A DNA stretch of 64,000 nt from Sarcocystis neurona (lineage: Eukaryota > Apicomplexa > Conoidasida > Eucoccidiorida > Sarcocystidae). Positions within the stretch are counted from its first letter, which is position 1; every line of letters starts with the position of its first letter. The notes under the pieces were generated by a model. The model was given only the letters and a program-made list of their open reading frames with translations. It was not told where the DNA came from and made no database searches. Of this stretch, positions 1-13,604 are shown one piece after another. Location of the stretch: positions 1,645,295 through 1,709,294 of the forward strand of contig KL647297.1 of the NCBI GenBank assembly GCA_000727475.1, in the 5' to 3' direction. The position numbers and the translations under genes are program-made.

Positions 1-156
1 CTCGCTGAGACACCAACAGCGCCGCATCAGCAAAAGGAGTGGCAGAGGCTCGTGAACAGTAACACGAGATACGCGACCGTGGACAAACGAACAGCAACAG
101 CTGGTCGCGTCCCCTTTGTTGGCCACAGCGAGGAACACCGGCAGCAGCAACCGTGA
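1..156 (+). CDS. Possible 3' end of a plus-strand gene entering from the left
   Basis: Frame 1 is open from the first base to a TGA at 154-156 and reads as ordinary, mildly basic protein (AETPTAPHQQKEWQ, then RTATAGRVPFVGHSEEH) rather than as pure triplet repeat. No family is recognised and the start lies outside the window. A second stretch in another frame, to the stop at 319-321, also looks protein-like (ERYDGRVASSSEKEQ), so the true end is unsure. The next gene on the right runs on the opposite strand and ends at 1343, so the two would be convergent. Confidence is low because only one terminal piece is visible. Confidence 0.3.
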   Translation, partial: LAETPTAPHQQKEWQRLVNSNTRYATVDKRTATAGRVPFVGHSEEHRQQQP

Positions 157-321
157 CGGTGCAACGAAATCGAAGAGGACAACGTATGTCGGAGCGGTAT
201 GACGGCAGAGTCGCCAGCAGCAGCGAGAAGGAGCAGCGCAGAAAACTACGGAGGCAGTCAAACTGCCGCAGACTAACGGCCGTGTGCGGAGCCAAAGCTA
301 GGCAATATGCGCCCTCCTAAA

Positions 322-1342
322 GTGCTCCCTCTACTGCTGTAGGATACTATCACGTTCACGTGTCCACGCGCAGCTTTCTCTCTCTCACTCTCTCCCTATA
401 CATCCCTTTCTTTGATGAAGTTGCTGAAGGGACGCCATACGTCTACACTCACCTACAGCACCTTGAGCCAGCGTGGGTCCCTCCTTTTTCAGCGCATACG
501 TTCAGCTACAGTTTTATTCATGTGCCTACAACTGGGAAGGTATATACATATATATATATATATGTATACACATACAGATACACAGACACACACACAAACA
601 CACACACACGCCCACACAAAGATTAGGCGTGTCTACGCGTTGGCTCGCAAAAATGCAGCAGCATTGCCTGTAGATTGCTCCGTTAGCTGCGCGACCTGCG
701 GAGGAGCCCACTGAAGCGAGGACTGTCCACTGTCTGCCTACTGCCGTGCAGGAGGTCTGCGGAGGCGCATGCAGACCGGTAAACCACCCCGCACTTGCAG
801 CTGATCTTCTTCACTACCTCTGGGTCAGCCCGCGGCTACGCATGCCTCTGATCCGTTTGTCTCGGCACTTTCTTCCCCAGGAGGAGGGGAAAACAAACTT
901 TTTCAGGTTGTGGTTCGCACGCGTAGAGATAGCTGTGTGTCTATACTTAAAGTCACCACTTCTACAACAGTGTGTTTCAGCCGAACCAGCCAGGGATCGT
1001 GAAGCTATACGGAAGGCATTATAGACAAATTTGTCCTAGAGGTCGTACTCGCTTTGTATCTGGGGAAATAGCGGCGCCGAGGCATACATGCAATTATAGG
1101 AAGAGGTTGCTAGAAGAAAGGGAAAGGGAAAGAAGAGGAAAGAGATACGGATGTGTACACACATATCCACCTATGGAGGTATACCTGTAGAGACATATAT
1201 ATGTATATATATATATACATACATCTATATGCGTACATGTGTCTTTTACGTGTATGCAGGAATGTACACATACACATATGAATATACATTGTCACACATG
1301 TATATACGTGTGCACTTATATACATATATATATCCCGCAGTG
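322..1342. other. Intergenic spacer with TA/CA microsatellites
   Basis: No convincing coding sequence. It holds a (TA)n/(CA)n block at about 539-612 and scattered TA/ATAC microsatellites at about 1193-1335. The right part is probably the 3' untranslated region of the minus-strand nucleotidyltransferase gene. Confidence 0.6.
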
Positions 1343-4300
1343 CTACGTCGGTTCCCACATGCGTCCAGGAAGAGTTTCATTACCAAGGAGGGAGTACAGG
1401 GAGAAAAAGCCTTTCGTCATTGCATGCAGCAGCCTGAAACGTGCTGTCTCGCTGAGGCTACGTGCGAGATTATTGTTGTTGTGCAGGGGGTCGACCACGT
1501 TCATGCTGCGAAAGGCAAATGTACTTCGCCGCCATTCGTTTCCGCCTGCTGGCTGCTGTTCACTCCGTTGCAGCTGCGGCCTCCAGTGCTGCTGCTGCTT
1601 CCAGAACGCTAGCCACTGTTGATGGTAAGCGTGAGGCAGCAGTAAACCGGTCTGCTGAATTTGCTGCTGCTGGGGTTCGAGTTGCGGCTGCTGGGCTGGA
1701 AACAGCAACAGCTGCAACCCCGCGCTCACGGGGCTCCTGCGAGGGCGACGTGCTGACACATCCCTTCCACCGACACCTTTCGGCGAACTCAACGAAATTA
1801 GGGGAGTTGCAGCGGGAGGGACAGCATGAAGCTGCGCCTCTCCATCATCGCAACCCATAGCGACACCATGTCCGAATGACCAGGGACGCCACGCGACCGC
1901 AGCAGTAGCAGAGCTGTTGGTTGCCCCGTATGCTTCCCTAACGTATTGGTGTTCGGTCGAACCAAGCAGGCTTTTTCGTCGCGTCCGCTGCATCTTGCAC
2001 CGCTGCTGCTGCTTGTGTGGCTGCACTGGCAGTGAAAAGTACTGCTGATCTTGTGGCGTGTGCTGCTGTTGCTGTTGCCCTCCCCGTCGCGGGAAGCCAT
2101 GGAGTGGCGGCTCCTCGTAACTTGGGTGCCGGCGGTGCACCAGGTCGTGCTGCGGCTTCGGCCTGTGCTGCCCTTGCTGTTGCTGGACCACCGCGTACCG
2201 CTGCTCCTGCAGCGGCGAAGACGGAGATGGCTGTGGCTGCCGCTGATGCTGCGGATGCGGTCCGCGCCGTTGTTGGTGGTGCTGCAGCAGATGCGGCTGG
2301 TTCGCCCACCGCACGTGCTGCTCCTGCTGCTGCTGCGTACGTTTCTGCTGCTGCTGCGGCAGCTTCTGCTGTCGCTCTATAAGTTCCTCTTTTTGCTGCG
2401 ACGCTCGACCACCTCTCGCAGACCCATTTGCTCTCTGGATTCCTCCGCCACCAACGAATCCATATGAATGCCGGAACCTGACACATACAGGTGCATACGA
2501 AGTACTCGTCGATCCTTTCGACGTACACGTACACACGTCTATACAGAGATATACTTGTACTGCTGTTCATGGTAGATGTGCAGGCGTGGACGTATATCCC
2601 TATCGCTGTCTGCATCTCTGGAGATGTCCCTAGCTGGGTATATGCGTACACGAACAGCGTTTATCCTGTGAAGGTTGTACTCTGTGCAACACCTATCATA
2701 GGTACATATGTACGCCTACCACTCGGATTACCTGTCTCACCTGTATCGACATTCCTCTACGAAGCGCACACTGTCCAGCAGGCGTAGGGCCTGCAGAGAG
2801 AGAGCTCCGTTGTACGCTGCGGCTGCTCTCTCCCTGTCGTGCTGCTGTTGCTGACATTCTTGCTGTTGCTGCGACAGCAGCATGAGCGCCGCCACCCGCT
2901 CCAGCATCAAGTCCTCTTCCGGTTCCCCTCCCACTCCTGCGGTTGTTGCTTCGCCTCCAACAGCTTGTGCCGACTGCTGCTCCAAGGTGCTCGACGGCTG
3001 CTGAGGCATAAAACTGGCATCCCACCATACGGGGTCCCTTCGAGCCTGCTGCTGCTGTGGCTGCCGCAGGTGGCCTGGCCGCTGCTGCAGGTGCGCGTGG
3101 CAGTGATGTTGCTGATGGTGTTGATATCGCTGTTCCTCACGGTGCGCCTCCATTTGGTTGTTCTGTCGGGTCTGGTGCGATCTCGTCCAGTAGCAGTGTT
3201 GCAGCGCTTGATATTCATGACGGTTCTGCCGCTGGCGCTGCTGCACAGACGTCCGCAGTTGCTGCTGATACTGTTGGTGGGGCTGTTGCTGTTGTTGCTG
3301 CTCGCGGTGTCGCGCGCATGCCGAATTTCCCAAAAAATCTACGAAGCCCTTACCACCTGTTTCCACATTGAACAAAGGTCCTCCTCTTCCACCAGCTGTA
3401 ACACTGGCTAGTCCTCCATCGTCCATAGGGGGTGGGAGACGCTCTCTGCCGTCGGGAACAGGTGAAGCTGGTGCTGCATGCGTCGTTGTGACAGATACGT
3501 CCACCTTCAGGTTGCAGACGGCTGCAGCGTGTTGCTCGTCTTCCACGGAAAGCTTGGTGCTGCCCCGACGCTCAGTAGGTGCTGCAGCCTGCGGCTTTTG
3601 TTGTTTCACAGAGGCTGCTGCTCCGGTGGGCTTCCCCTCTTTGAGGCGACGCCTGCTGCTATCTGCAGCGTCTGCTGCGGTTGTTACATGTTCCTGCGTA
3701 ACAAGGGCTGCTGAAGCGTGCTGTGGCTCCTTAAAAACAAGCCTGGTGTCACCAGTCACACCTGTTGTCGCTGGTGCTTGCTGTTTCTGCTGCTTCCCAG
3801 GCACTGCTGCTGCATGCTTCTGTTGTTTTGAATGCGGTAGTCTGAGGTTCAGCACAGCTGCTGCTGCCGCGCTCTGCTCCTTCTTCACAGCTATTGCCGA
3901 TCTGCGTTCTTCTTCGGTGCTCAAGTGCCGAGGTCTACATTCCCTTCTCCCTGTTGTTGCACGTGATCGCTGCTCAGCAGTGGCGCTGTACGCTGCTGCT
4001 TGTACTTCTGCTTCGGGAGTACTTCTGGGTGCGGTAGACCCCGGCATTGACGAGCAGACTGTTCTGTTGCTGCCACATCCGTGAGTACTTGCAGCCGGTG
4101 CTGCCGCTGCGGCAGTTGTTACTGCTGTTTCTGCGGACCAGTCCGCGCTGCTGCTGCTAGTGCGTGCACGGGCATTCTTGAGTGGTTTCCTGGAAACTCC
4201 AACTTCAACCAGAAGTGCTGCTGCCGCAGCAGGGACGACAGCAGACTCCTCCTCCACTGCGGCTATGTCATTCTCCTTCGCCGTCTCTCCTACATGCAAA

Positions 4301-7300
4301 GAAGCAATAAATTCTGAGATAAGGTGGTGCTCGTTGTGTGGCTGCTGGTGCGGTTCACGCTGCTGGTGTTTTTCTTGTTGTGGTCGATCCTGTTGCTGCG
4401 TATGCTGCTGTTGTTTCGGTTGGTACTCCTGCTGTCGTTGTTGCCTACAATTTACCTGCTGCCCGTGCGGCTCCTGCTGCTGCAGGACCTGCTGCAGCAC
4501 TTCGTGCGAGAGCTCCTGTTGGACCTGTTGCTGCAGCGGTTGCAGGTCCTGCTGATTCTTCCCCTCCGGTGAATTCAGCACGTTCGCCTGAACAGAGAGC
4601 AGTGTTGACTTACTAGTCCCAACCTTTTTGTACGAATAAAGTGCTTTTGTTTCCCCAAGTGAGGCGCTTGCGTTTCCTCGTAGTAGATCTGCGTATGCAA
4701 CGGGAACTTCCGCATAGCGTTGCTGCTGCTGCTGTTGCGGTTCTACGGGCCCCTGTGTCCAACCGGGAGCCAGACCGAAGCCTGCAGCAGCTGCAGGCGC
4801 CTCAGCGGCAGAGCACCAGCATGCCGAGGTACCATTGAAAGAACTAGCGGCCGCGAGATCCGTCGAAGCAGCAGCAACGGCGATTGCTCCAGTAGCCGCA
4901 CCAGGGCCTCCGGGGATAGTCGAAGTGGCGGCAGCAGCAGGAACGCATAGAGGGGTAGCGTAAACTGAAGCAGTGTCGCGACGGGCAGCAGCAGCCGCTG
5001 CAGCATTTGCGATAGACTCGAGAGGAAGAACGCCGCAAGCAGTCACAGCGAACTGCTCCCAGCGGAAGCAAGAATAATAAGAAAGGAAATGAAGGAGGAA
5101 ATGCAGAGGTGTGGGAAGAAATGCATGAGGGAACACATGGAAGAGATGCAGCGCCATGGTTTCTATGCAGTACGACGCCAACAGCCCTGAGCAGCTCCCC
5201 AGCATGTGGGACTCGTAGGCGAACCAAGACTGCAAACACACCCGACAACCAGCAGCAGCAGCACCACCGCGGCACGAAACAGCAGCATGTGTAATAAGAG
5301 GAGAACTTGCGGCTACACATAAGCAGGAACACGTTATGAAGCAGCAGCGATAGATTCTCCTGTACAGCAGCAGCGAGAGCAACGTTAACCGTAACAACAC
5401 CAACGCATGCAACAGGGTGAAGCGAGACAGCACTGTCGACTCCCGTCCCAGCACGACCAGAATCTACATGAGCAACAACGTCTCTCACGGCGGTACTTAC
5501 TGCTTGTGCATCGAAAGAGCACCACTCGCAGCAGGAGTAGATGAAACAGCAGTTACAACACAGGAGCAAGCCAACCATTAGCAGAAGCACACCGCAAATC
5601 TGCAGCTAAACCTTTTGCAGCAACAGCAAGTGCTAGACCCACACCTGTTGTACACCCTGTAGAAATCGCAGCAGGCTCAAAACGACCGAACAAACCTGCT
5701 GAGTGGCTTGAGTGTAAGGCGAAGCAGGAGAGCTAGCGTGGTACGCAACAGGAATAATCCGACACTGCAGGAGCGGGAGCATCCCACACAGCCGCAGCAG
5801 CACCTCCAGCAATAGCGGCAGCGTATACAAAACAGCGTGGTGCATCGCCAGCAGCAGTACCACGTGCGGCGTCACTGCTTACAGCGGCAACACCCTGTCA
5901 GATCCAACAGCAGCGGCAGCATATACAGCAGCAGCGTGCCACCTGCAGCAGTTGCAGAGCCACCGGCAGCGGTGGATGAAGATATACGTATACAAGTACA
6001 TATACATGTACACACCTATATATATATATATGTGGACCGGTTTCAGATTCGTCTGTGTCGACCTCTGTGGCTGATGAAGACGAAGGAGAGGCCGAGAAGG
6101 AGAGACACCTCGCGGAGACAGCAGGAGCAGTTAGAGAGCGAGTGGCATGCGACGTGTTGATGCTGTAGGGACGAGGGAACGGGGGAAAGGCAACAGCAGT
6201 AACAATTCTACATGAACTGGAAGCCGCATGTACACAACGAGAGACTCTAGCAAGCGACAGCAACGGCGGCAGCAGAGGACAGCGGCAGCAACAGCGGCAT
6301 CAGCAAGAACAACGGCGGCAGCAGGTGATTGAGGCAGCAGCAACGCGAGAGAGGGGCCGGATGCAGCTGCAGCAGCAGCAGCACGCAGGAGTAGAGACCG
6401 CAGCGTACACGGGTAGCAGCACCTGCACCAGAAGGCGTGGGGGAGCCAGCAGCGAACAAATCCGGGCCACCAGTAACAGCGGCCACTGCAGCCGCAGTGG
6501 AAGCAATGACAGTGGCAGTAGCAGCAGCTGTGAGAACAACTGCAGGACGAACAGCAGCAGTAGCAGCAGTGCCGGCAGGGATGCCGGAAGTAAGAGCAGC
6601 AGCAGCAGCGTGACAGCAGCAGGAGCAGCAGTCACAGCAGAGGCAACAGCGAGAACAGCAGTAATGGCAGCGACAGAAGCGGCAGTTACAGCGGCAGCAC
6701 AGGACTGACAACAGCAGCAGCGGTACCGACAGGAGCAGGCGCAGCAATGACACGAGCAGCAGCAGGAGACAGCGCCGTCCAGCAGAACCGAGCACTGATA
6801 GTAGGAGCACAACCGGACGGCCCGCAGCGCGTGGCATCTAGCCGGAACAGCAACAGCTGAGAGAAGCATTAGCAAGGGAGGAGAGCGCAACAGCACCAGT
6901 CCTGTCCATCGGGAGCAGCAGCTGTCAGCACTTCTCGCACGCAACTGGCGAAGCAGCCCAAGTGTCTGCGGCCTCACGCCTACACTACAGGATAAATGCG
7001 ATGCAGCCGGGGCATACACACGTATATATGTCACACGCAAACGTATATATATATATATAGGTATTTTGTCTGAAGAAGACACCCACGTGTAGGCATGCGT
7101 TCACCTTTCTACACACAAGAGCGCGTCTGCATATTTGTGCACGGATGCACATTTCCAAAAGACGAACACACTTTTCCATTCTTGTCTTTATCGTTACACG
7201 CACAAAAACAAAAATGCATGCGTTTTTACGACGCAGCTTTCTTCAAAAAATCATCGCGAACCGCGTACACGTGTTCTACGTGTTGCGAGGCATGGGCATT

Positions 7301-10300
7301 CTGTACACGCACGTGTATGCCACAAATGCATCACCTGCCATACGGCCATCATACAGACAGTTATAAACACGCAGGTATAACGAAGTAGACACACATACAA
7401 TATACGTATATATATGTATATGTGTTTTGCAGTCACTTGCACGGGTGCATTTATACATATCGGCGCATTTACATTTAGGTATAATGGAGAAAATAGATAG
7501 TGTGAACTATTTCTTCTGACTGATACTTCACTTCCGGCTGTCCCGCCAGAGGAAGGCAATTTTTGTGGAAAAATTCTGAGGAAGAGGATACCAAAAGCGC
7601 TCCATTATACATCCCTGAGGTGCAGATGCACCAAGTGCGCAGCACGTTTGCTTTCGGCGTGGATATGTGCATTCTTGCATTGCCGCAGAGAGTGCGGACG
7701 CGTTTACCGCTTTGAGAAACACGTGCAGGGCGTGAGCGTGAATCTCTTCTTCCTTCGGGGTGTTTTTTGTGTGGAACTGGAAAGTTGTGCGGCAGTTTTG
7801 AGTCACGGTGGCATTTCTGTGAGTGCCCTAGAGACTGACCCGTTACGACGATCCACCGCACACACGCGTGCAGCAGAAACCTCAGAAAGGTGTTTGATAT
7901 ATGTGTTTGAGGTCATCTGTGGATATGTATAAATATGTATACAAAGATGATCAGCAGGTATACAGACACCCCCGCAATACAAGTGCGTAGACGCACACGT
8001 ATTCCTGGTCAACATGTTTGCTCGAAATGCAGGTGCGGAGGTAGAGGGAGTGGTACAGACGTTCATACACAGACAGAAGCATACTTTGGGGAAACTAGAC
8101 AGAAATTCACTAGGGTGTACAGAGCACCGGACGGAGGTAGATTGGCAGACACATTAGGAGATCTGTCGAACAGTAGTTTGAAGGAGACAAGTGTGTAAGG
8201 AGCCAGATAATCCGCGTCCACACACACACACACACATGGACAGACATCCGTGTGACGTATCTGAATGTCAGTACATGCGTATCCACCTGAGAAATCATCT
8301 CTACTCCTTTCCCTACACGTACTATTTGCCCATTGCTGAACTTACGTATTTATAGATTTCGATGTCTGCATATAAACACATGTATACTTGTGTGTAGCAG
8401 TGGCTGTTCGGTGCCTGCTGGAGTAGGAGGTCGCCACGTACAGGAGCAGCAGAGAAGTTTCGACACGCTTGTGCAACTGTACGCGCATCTACGTGTGTCC
8501 TCGAATCTTCTTGAGAGCTGCGACGCCCGTGCGGACACCTGTATATATGTACATATACCTACAGCAGCATATACATATATATATATATATATACATCTAT
8601 ATGTATATATGTGAACAGCAACACAAGCAGTACTAATTCATGCTGCCAGTTTCAGGTGGCAGGCCATTTTCGTTTTGAAGCTTGTCAAGTAAGACAAAAA
8701 AGGCTAGTACAGCCCCTTAGGAATATGGTGGCACCTATCTTTGTATGTGACGCCCAGTATGAACGTGCACGGATATACGTTCACACATACATACGCATAT
8801 ATGTATATATGTATATATATGAGGTGTCATTAGGCGGATATTGACAGAATTCGACCGGCTGCCTCTCTTCTCCCCCTCTTTTCTACCTGGTGTTCTCCGT
8901 CTCCCTCTCAGTTCCCTCTTTTTCGTTTTCCTTTACCGCCACGTCCACTAACAGCAGTACACACGCGGGGAAAGACGGGCTCCTTCTACTGTGTGCAGGA
9001 AGTACGGCCCAGCGAGTTTCAGCGGCGCGTAGTCTTCACGAAGGAGCAAATTCCGTCTCTCTTCATGTACTTGTAGACACGTAAACAGAAAACAAACACA
9101 GGCGTCTCTACTTGCAAGTAGCAAGCACCGATGCCGAGTCAAGCCCGCGGACCTTGAGAAGGAGGACGGAGCGTTTGAAGAGATGGTTGCAGCCGATGCG
9201 GCGATCCGCAAGCTCCAGAAACACCAATGAGCAGCACCCTCCCACCTGCAGACAACCCCGCACCAGCAGCAACAGTAGCAGACACGCAGCAGGACAGCAG
9301 CACCGTTAACGGAAGCAGCGGTGCAAGAAAGCGTTCAGCTGCAGCCGTTAAGCGGGTGCAGTTGTCCTTGAAAAAGCGCATCCCTGCGTCGAATGCGAGG
9401 GCAGCAACAAGACAGAATGGAAGCCTATGCGCATCATCAGTACACGTCTCAGCCGGCCAGCAACGAAGCCCAAAAAGAGTTGAAGGCTGCAGGGGATAGA
9501 CGAGGCGAAGGAGCATCGGCAGGGGTCATGGGCGGTGCCGAGCAAGAAGGGGGAAGCTGCGGAGAGGGACTCTGCGCATGCATTTACCTTCACACATTGG
9601 ACGCTTTCGTACACGCTCACCTGTGTCCGTACGTACAGGCATTCCCAGATCCCCGCACAGACATGCGTGAACACCCAAAATCACACACATATGCATACCG
9701 ACACACGTGTAGGTTCTCGCCTGCTCGCACATAACGCGAGTAGATCTATATCTGTGTATACACCTACTGCAGGCACACATATATATGCACCTATATATAT
9801 ATGTGCGCAGTGGCAATCTGCCATTCGCATTCGGCGCAAAGCCTGTAATTCCGACCAAGGTAGATAAACTTGACTGACCTTGTTGACAGAGATATCAACG
9901 GCAACACCTCGAACAGAGCACTTGAGAACGCAGACATCCGCTAGCACAAGCGAAGCGTGGTCGACTGGGTATCTCCTGTGACAGCGCAAATCTTGTCTCC
10001 TGAAACGCTGCAGCAGCAGGTGAAGCAGCGTGTCGCTTGCTGCCTCCCCCTGCAACACCCCCGTGCGTTTGTTGAAGACGACAATACCTACGTCTAGGTC
10101 TCCGTCTGGCAGAAACGTTCTCAGTGGAAACGATCCGTATCGATACACAGCGATGCTTAAGTCGTCCTGCTCTGCGCTGTAGCTGCTCCCTGCTGCTGCT
10201 CCTCCTCCTCCTCGATGTCTGCGTTCCAACTTCCTTTCACTGCCACTGACGTGCTGGTCGCAGCAGCAGCGGCAACGGAGTCTGGTGCACGCACAGCAAC

Positions 10301-13300
10301 AGGGCGGGCTGCGGCAGCCCGCTCGACGGCTGCAACAAAAGGATCGGGTGCAGCGGCGGCAGCAGCGGCACCGGAAGCAAGACGAGCGGTAGCAACACGT
10401 AGGGCAGTGTCTAGGACAGGGGGCGAGACCGCAGCAACTGGGGTCGCGTGCGCAGCAGCGGGCCTTGCAGCAACAACCACCGACGCTGCACGTGCCGGGG
10501 TAGATCCTGACCCCACCCGCTGCACAAGTGTGAGTTGCGGCTTTCACATCGTGCCGGAAGTTCTGAGAGAGACACATGGTGGCGTTCGCGAATGCTCTGC
10601 CTGTACTCGATGCACCTGGCGTGAGTACTGCTGCTGCTGCTGGTATAACTGTCGCCGCCGCGGAGACTCTTTCTGCTGCTCCTTTCCCACGAATTGACGC
10701 TGAGGCCTGTACACCTGCTGCTGCTATTCGCGAAGCTGCGGATGGGGCGCCCGCTGCTGCTACTGATGTTCTCCCTCGTGCAGCAGCACCGACTGCAAAT
10801 CCTGCTGACTTTGTTGCTGTGATGGTGAATGCTGCTGGTGTGGTTGGTTTTGCACTAGGTGCTGCTGTCGGAGCTGGCGGTGTTACAGTTCTTGCTGGTA
10901 GCTCAGCTGCTCCTGACACGTGGGCCGCCGGTATAGGTGTTGGTGAGGAGGGAGCTCCCGGTGTAATTGCTGCTGACGTTACAGCCGCCGGTACTATACC
11001 CTGTGTAGCTGCTGACCGTGCCGTTGCTCCTTCCGATGTAAAAACCGAAGGTGTCGCTTCTGAAGCCTTTGCTTCTGAAGCCTTCGCTGATGCTGTTGCT
11101 CTCTCTGATGCAGAGTGTTTCCCTCCTGAGCCGGCTCCCTCCGCCGGTGTGACCAAAATTGGTGGGCGTACAGCTGAATCGGAATAGGCGGCGACCCCCC
11201 CGGCTGCTTCGCCTGTTGCTCGTCGCGCTGCAGTGTCTGCTACCGACAGTAGGTACGGAATATATCCCTGCTGAAAGCACGTGGTGCTGCTGCGTCCAGC
11301 GTTCGCAGCCCTACGGACTGTTGAAGGTCTTATTGTGGGTGAGGTAACCGCGCTGCCCGGACTTTTGGAACAGCAATTGTTGAGAGTGGATGTATAGCTC
11401 CAGAGAGTCTCAGAGTGTCTCTTTTTCCTTCCTTTGACTTTGCACTCTTTAAAGCCCTTCCTCTTTTCAAAAGCACCACTGTCGCCCCAATAAAACGTGC
11501 TGCAGACCGCAGTGCTGAATCTGCTGTTGGTGCTGCTGCAGCTGACCCTGTTGTCGTTCTCGGCACAACTGCAGCTGCCGCCTCTGTTATTATCATTGAT
11601 CCTTTCCCCGCTGTTGCTGCTGCCTTTCGTGCCCAAGTGGCAGTCATTGCAGCCTCTACACTGGCTGTGACTGGGGGCGCGGCAGCTGCTGTCGTTTCCT
11701 GTACAGCAGCAACGGCCTTGCGTTTCTCGCAAAAAGCGGCAAGAAGAGAGGCTGCAGCACTCAGCGATGTGCGAATGGCTGTGGCCGTTGCTCACAAGGC
11801 AGGGGCGAGAAGCGCCATCTGTTACAGCCACAGCGGCGACAGTAGCGGCCTGCATCTGTCCCTCTTGGACGCCTGCAGCTCTGTTCCTCGTGCTGACCCG
11901 GTGAGGGGGAGACGGGACACGCAAGTATGTGCGGTTCAGCAGCAGCTGCTGCTGCTGTCTGCCACAGTCATCATCGCAGCAAGTCTTGCCGACCGGCACT
12001 TCAAGGCCGCCTGCACCAGCACCCGCGGCCCCGCTTTCCTTACGCGTCTGTCGTGCGAGTGAATTGAGTTGCACTGCAGCTGTTTGGCATCTTGGTTTTG
12101 CAACGATTGTTCCTTCGTCTTCTTCTTCTGCAGCTGCACCGACTTCTACCGTTGGCATCGCCGCTGCTGCTGCTGCAGCAACATGTGCCTCGTCTCCTGC
12201 AACCGTGCCGCGTGGTGCCCCGGAATTCACTGACGGAGCTGCGCCTGCTTCACCGGCTGCATCGTGATGTGCAGCTGCTCGGACAGATACACCAGGAACG
12301 ACCGTTCCATCTGCTTGAAATGTCCTGGACACAATGCTACTGCCTACAGCTGCGTCAGCTCGTGCTACCCTGTGCCACCCGGCTGCTGTTGTTGCCGCAA
12401 GAGCAATTTTCACCTCTCTTTCGTCTCCAGCGGCTCTTTTGTCATGTGGTGCTCCTGCTGCGGCGTGCGGACCAGCAGCTCTCAGGTTCAGTTCTACACC
12501 AGTGTTCGCGAAGTGAGGCTTTGTTTTCCGAGCCCTCAAGCTGCTGCTGCAACAACGATGTTCGCTGGCGCCTCGACGACCGCGCTCAGGGCTGCAAGCG
12601 CTGCACGCTCTCCTGATCCAGCTGCTCTTCTTGTAGTTGTTGCTCCCCCTGTCGTTGCTTTCGCTGTCTCCTCTGCTCGCGCTGCCAATGCTGTCTCTCC
12701 CTTCGCTGCTACTCCTGCTGCATTTTCTTCCACTTGCGACTTTGTTTCCGTTGAGGGAGTTACTGGCAGAGCCAACCCTGCGTCTGTCACTGCTCCGGTG
12801 TCTGCTCCTGCTGTCGCGCCTTTCTGTAAGAATGCTTTTGTTGGCGCTACTGGTGCCGAGGATGCTGTCACCCTCCTCCCCTGTGCAGGTTATCGAAGCA
12901 GAAGAAGAACATTCCTCCAGTTGCTGAGTCGCAATAGCAACATATGTTCTTCTGCCGCAACCACACTCACTTGGTCTTTGGTGTGATATTGCCGCAGTTT
13001 CCTCGGTGTCGCTGCGTCTGCAACGCCTCGCAGTCGCATACGCTGTAGGGGACGCTCCTGCGTCAGCAACAGCACCAGCACGTGGGTTGCCAACAGCAGT
13101 AGCAGAGGTGACGGCAGCATCAGGAGCCGCGTATGGAATGACACTCACCGCACTTTTCACTGCAGCTCCAGCACTTGGGGCGCCAGCCGGTGCCGGGCTT
13201 GTGGCAGCGGCATCAGCACCTTGTTTCGCTGCAGCACGTTGAGCACTAGCAGCTGCCGCATTCCTTTCACGGGGGCCCGCAGTTGCGTGGGAACCTCTTC

Positions 13301-13604
13301 TGCTCGCAGCGTCAGGCGCAGCAGGCAGGCTGTTCGCGTCCACCGCGCCAGCGCCACTTCCACAGGCTGCAGTCACGTACGGTGCACCTCCGTCAGCAGC
13401 TCGTTTACACGCTGCAGGAGCAGCATCGCTTCTGTGTTCAGTAGCAAACGCCGAGGCTCCAGGCAGCCGCTCTGCCTGCCACTGCTGCGCACGCCACTCG
13501 TAGAAAGTGCGCTTAATGAGCTTTTTTAGAAAGCAAAAGATGAGCAACCGCTGGCGTGATCCGGCCGCGCTAGGACCTGCAGCAACAGTGCAAGCATCTG
13601 ACAC
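1343..13604 (-). CDS. Plant-type Pol-beta nucleotidyltransferase / PAP-OAS1-like protein, four exons
   Basis: Predicted to add nucleotides to an RNA 3' end; the substrate is unknown. Proposed exons on the minus strand are 13604-9879, 9245-9153, 5229-2741 and 2477-1343 (phases 0, 0, 2; all GT..AG), giving about 2,480 residues. Exon 1 is 1,242 codons, mostly Ala/Ser-rich, and ends with the catalytic palm: YGSFPLRTFLPDGDLDVG at about residues 1156-1173 (Gly-Ser; Asp1169 and Asp1171) and AVDIS with Asp1237. The 31-codon exon 2 carries GGCCSLVFLE and NHLFKRS. Exon 3 opens with SWFAYESHMLGS, SYCIETMALHLFHVF and FRWEQFAV, the family's central domain, then about 750 residues rich in Gln and Ala. Exon 4 restores the conserved tail NVVDPLHNNNNLARSLS. 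All three catalytic Asp are present, so activity is likely. The substrate-binding domain is split by a giant insertion. The start ATG is the least certain part. Confidence 0.85.
5230..9152 (-). other. 3.9-kb intron of the nucleotidyltransferase gene
   Basis: It joins NHLFKRSVLLLK to SWFAYESHMLG in phase 0, and these are adjacent in the protein family, so no exon is expected inside. It holds CAG/CTG tracts at about 5230-6960, running as CAG on the plus strand and hence CTG in the sense direction. TA microsatellites lie at about 6016-6032, 7036-7060, 7397-7422 and 8570-8612. No independent gene could be supported within it. Confidence 0.65.
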
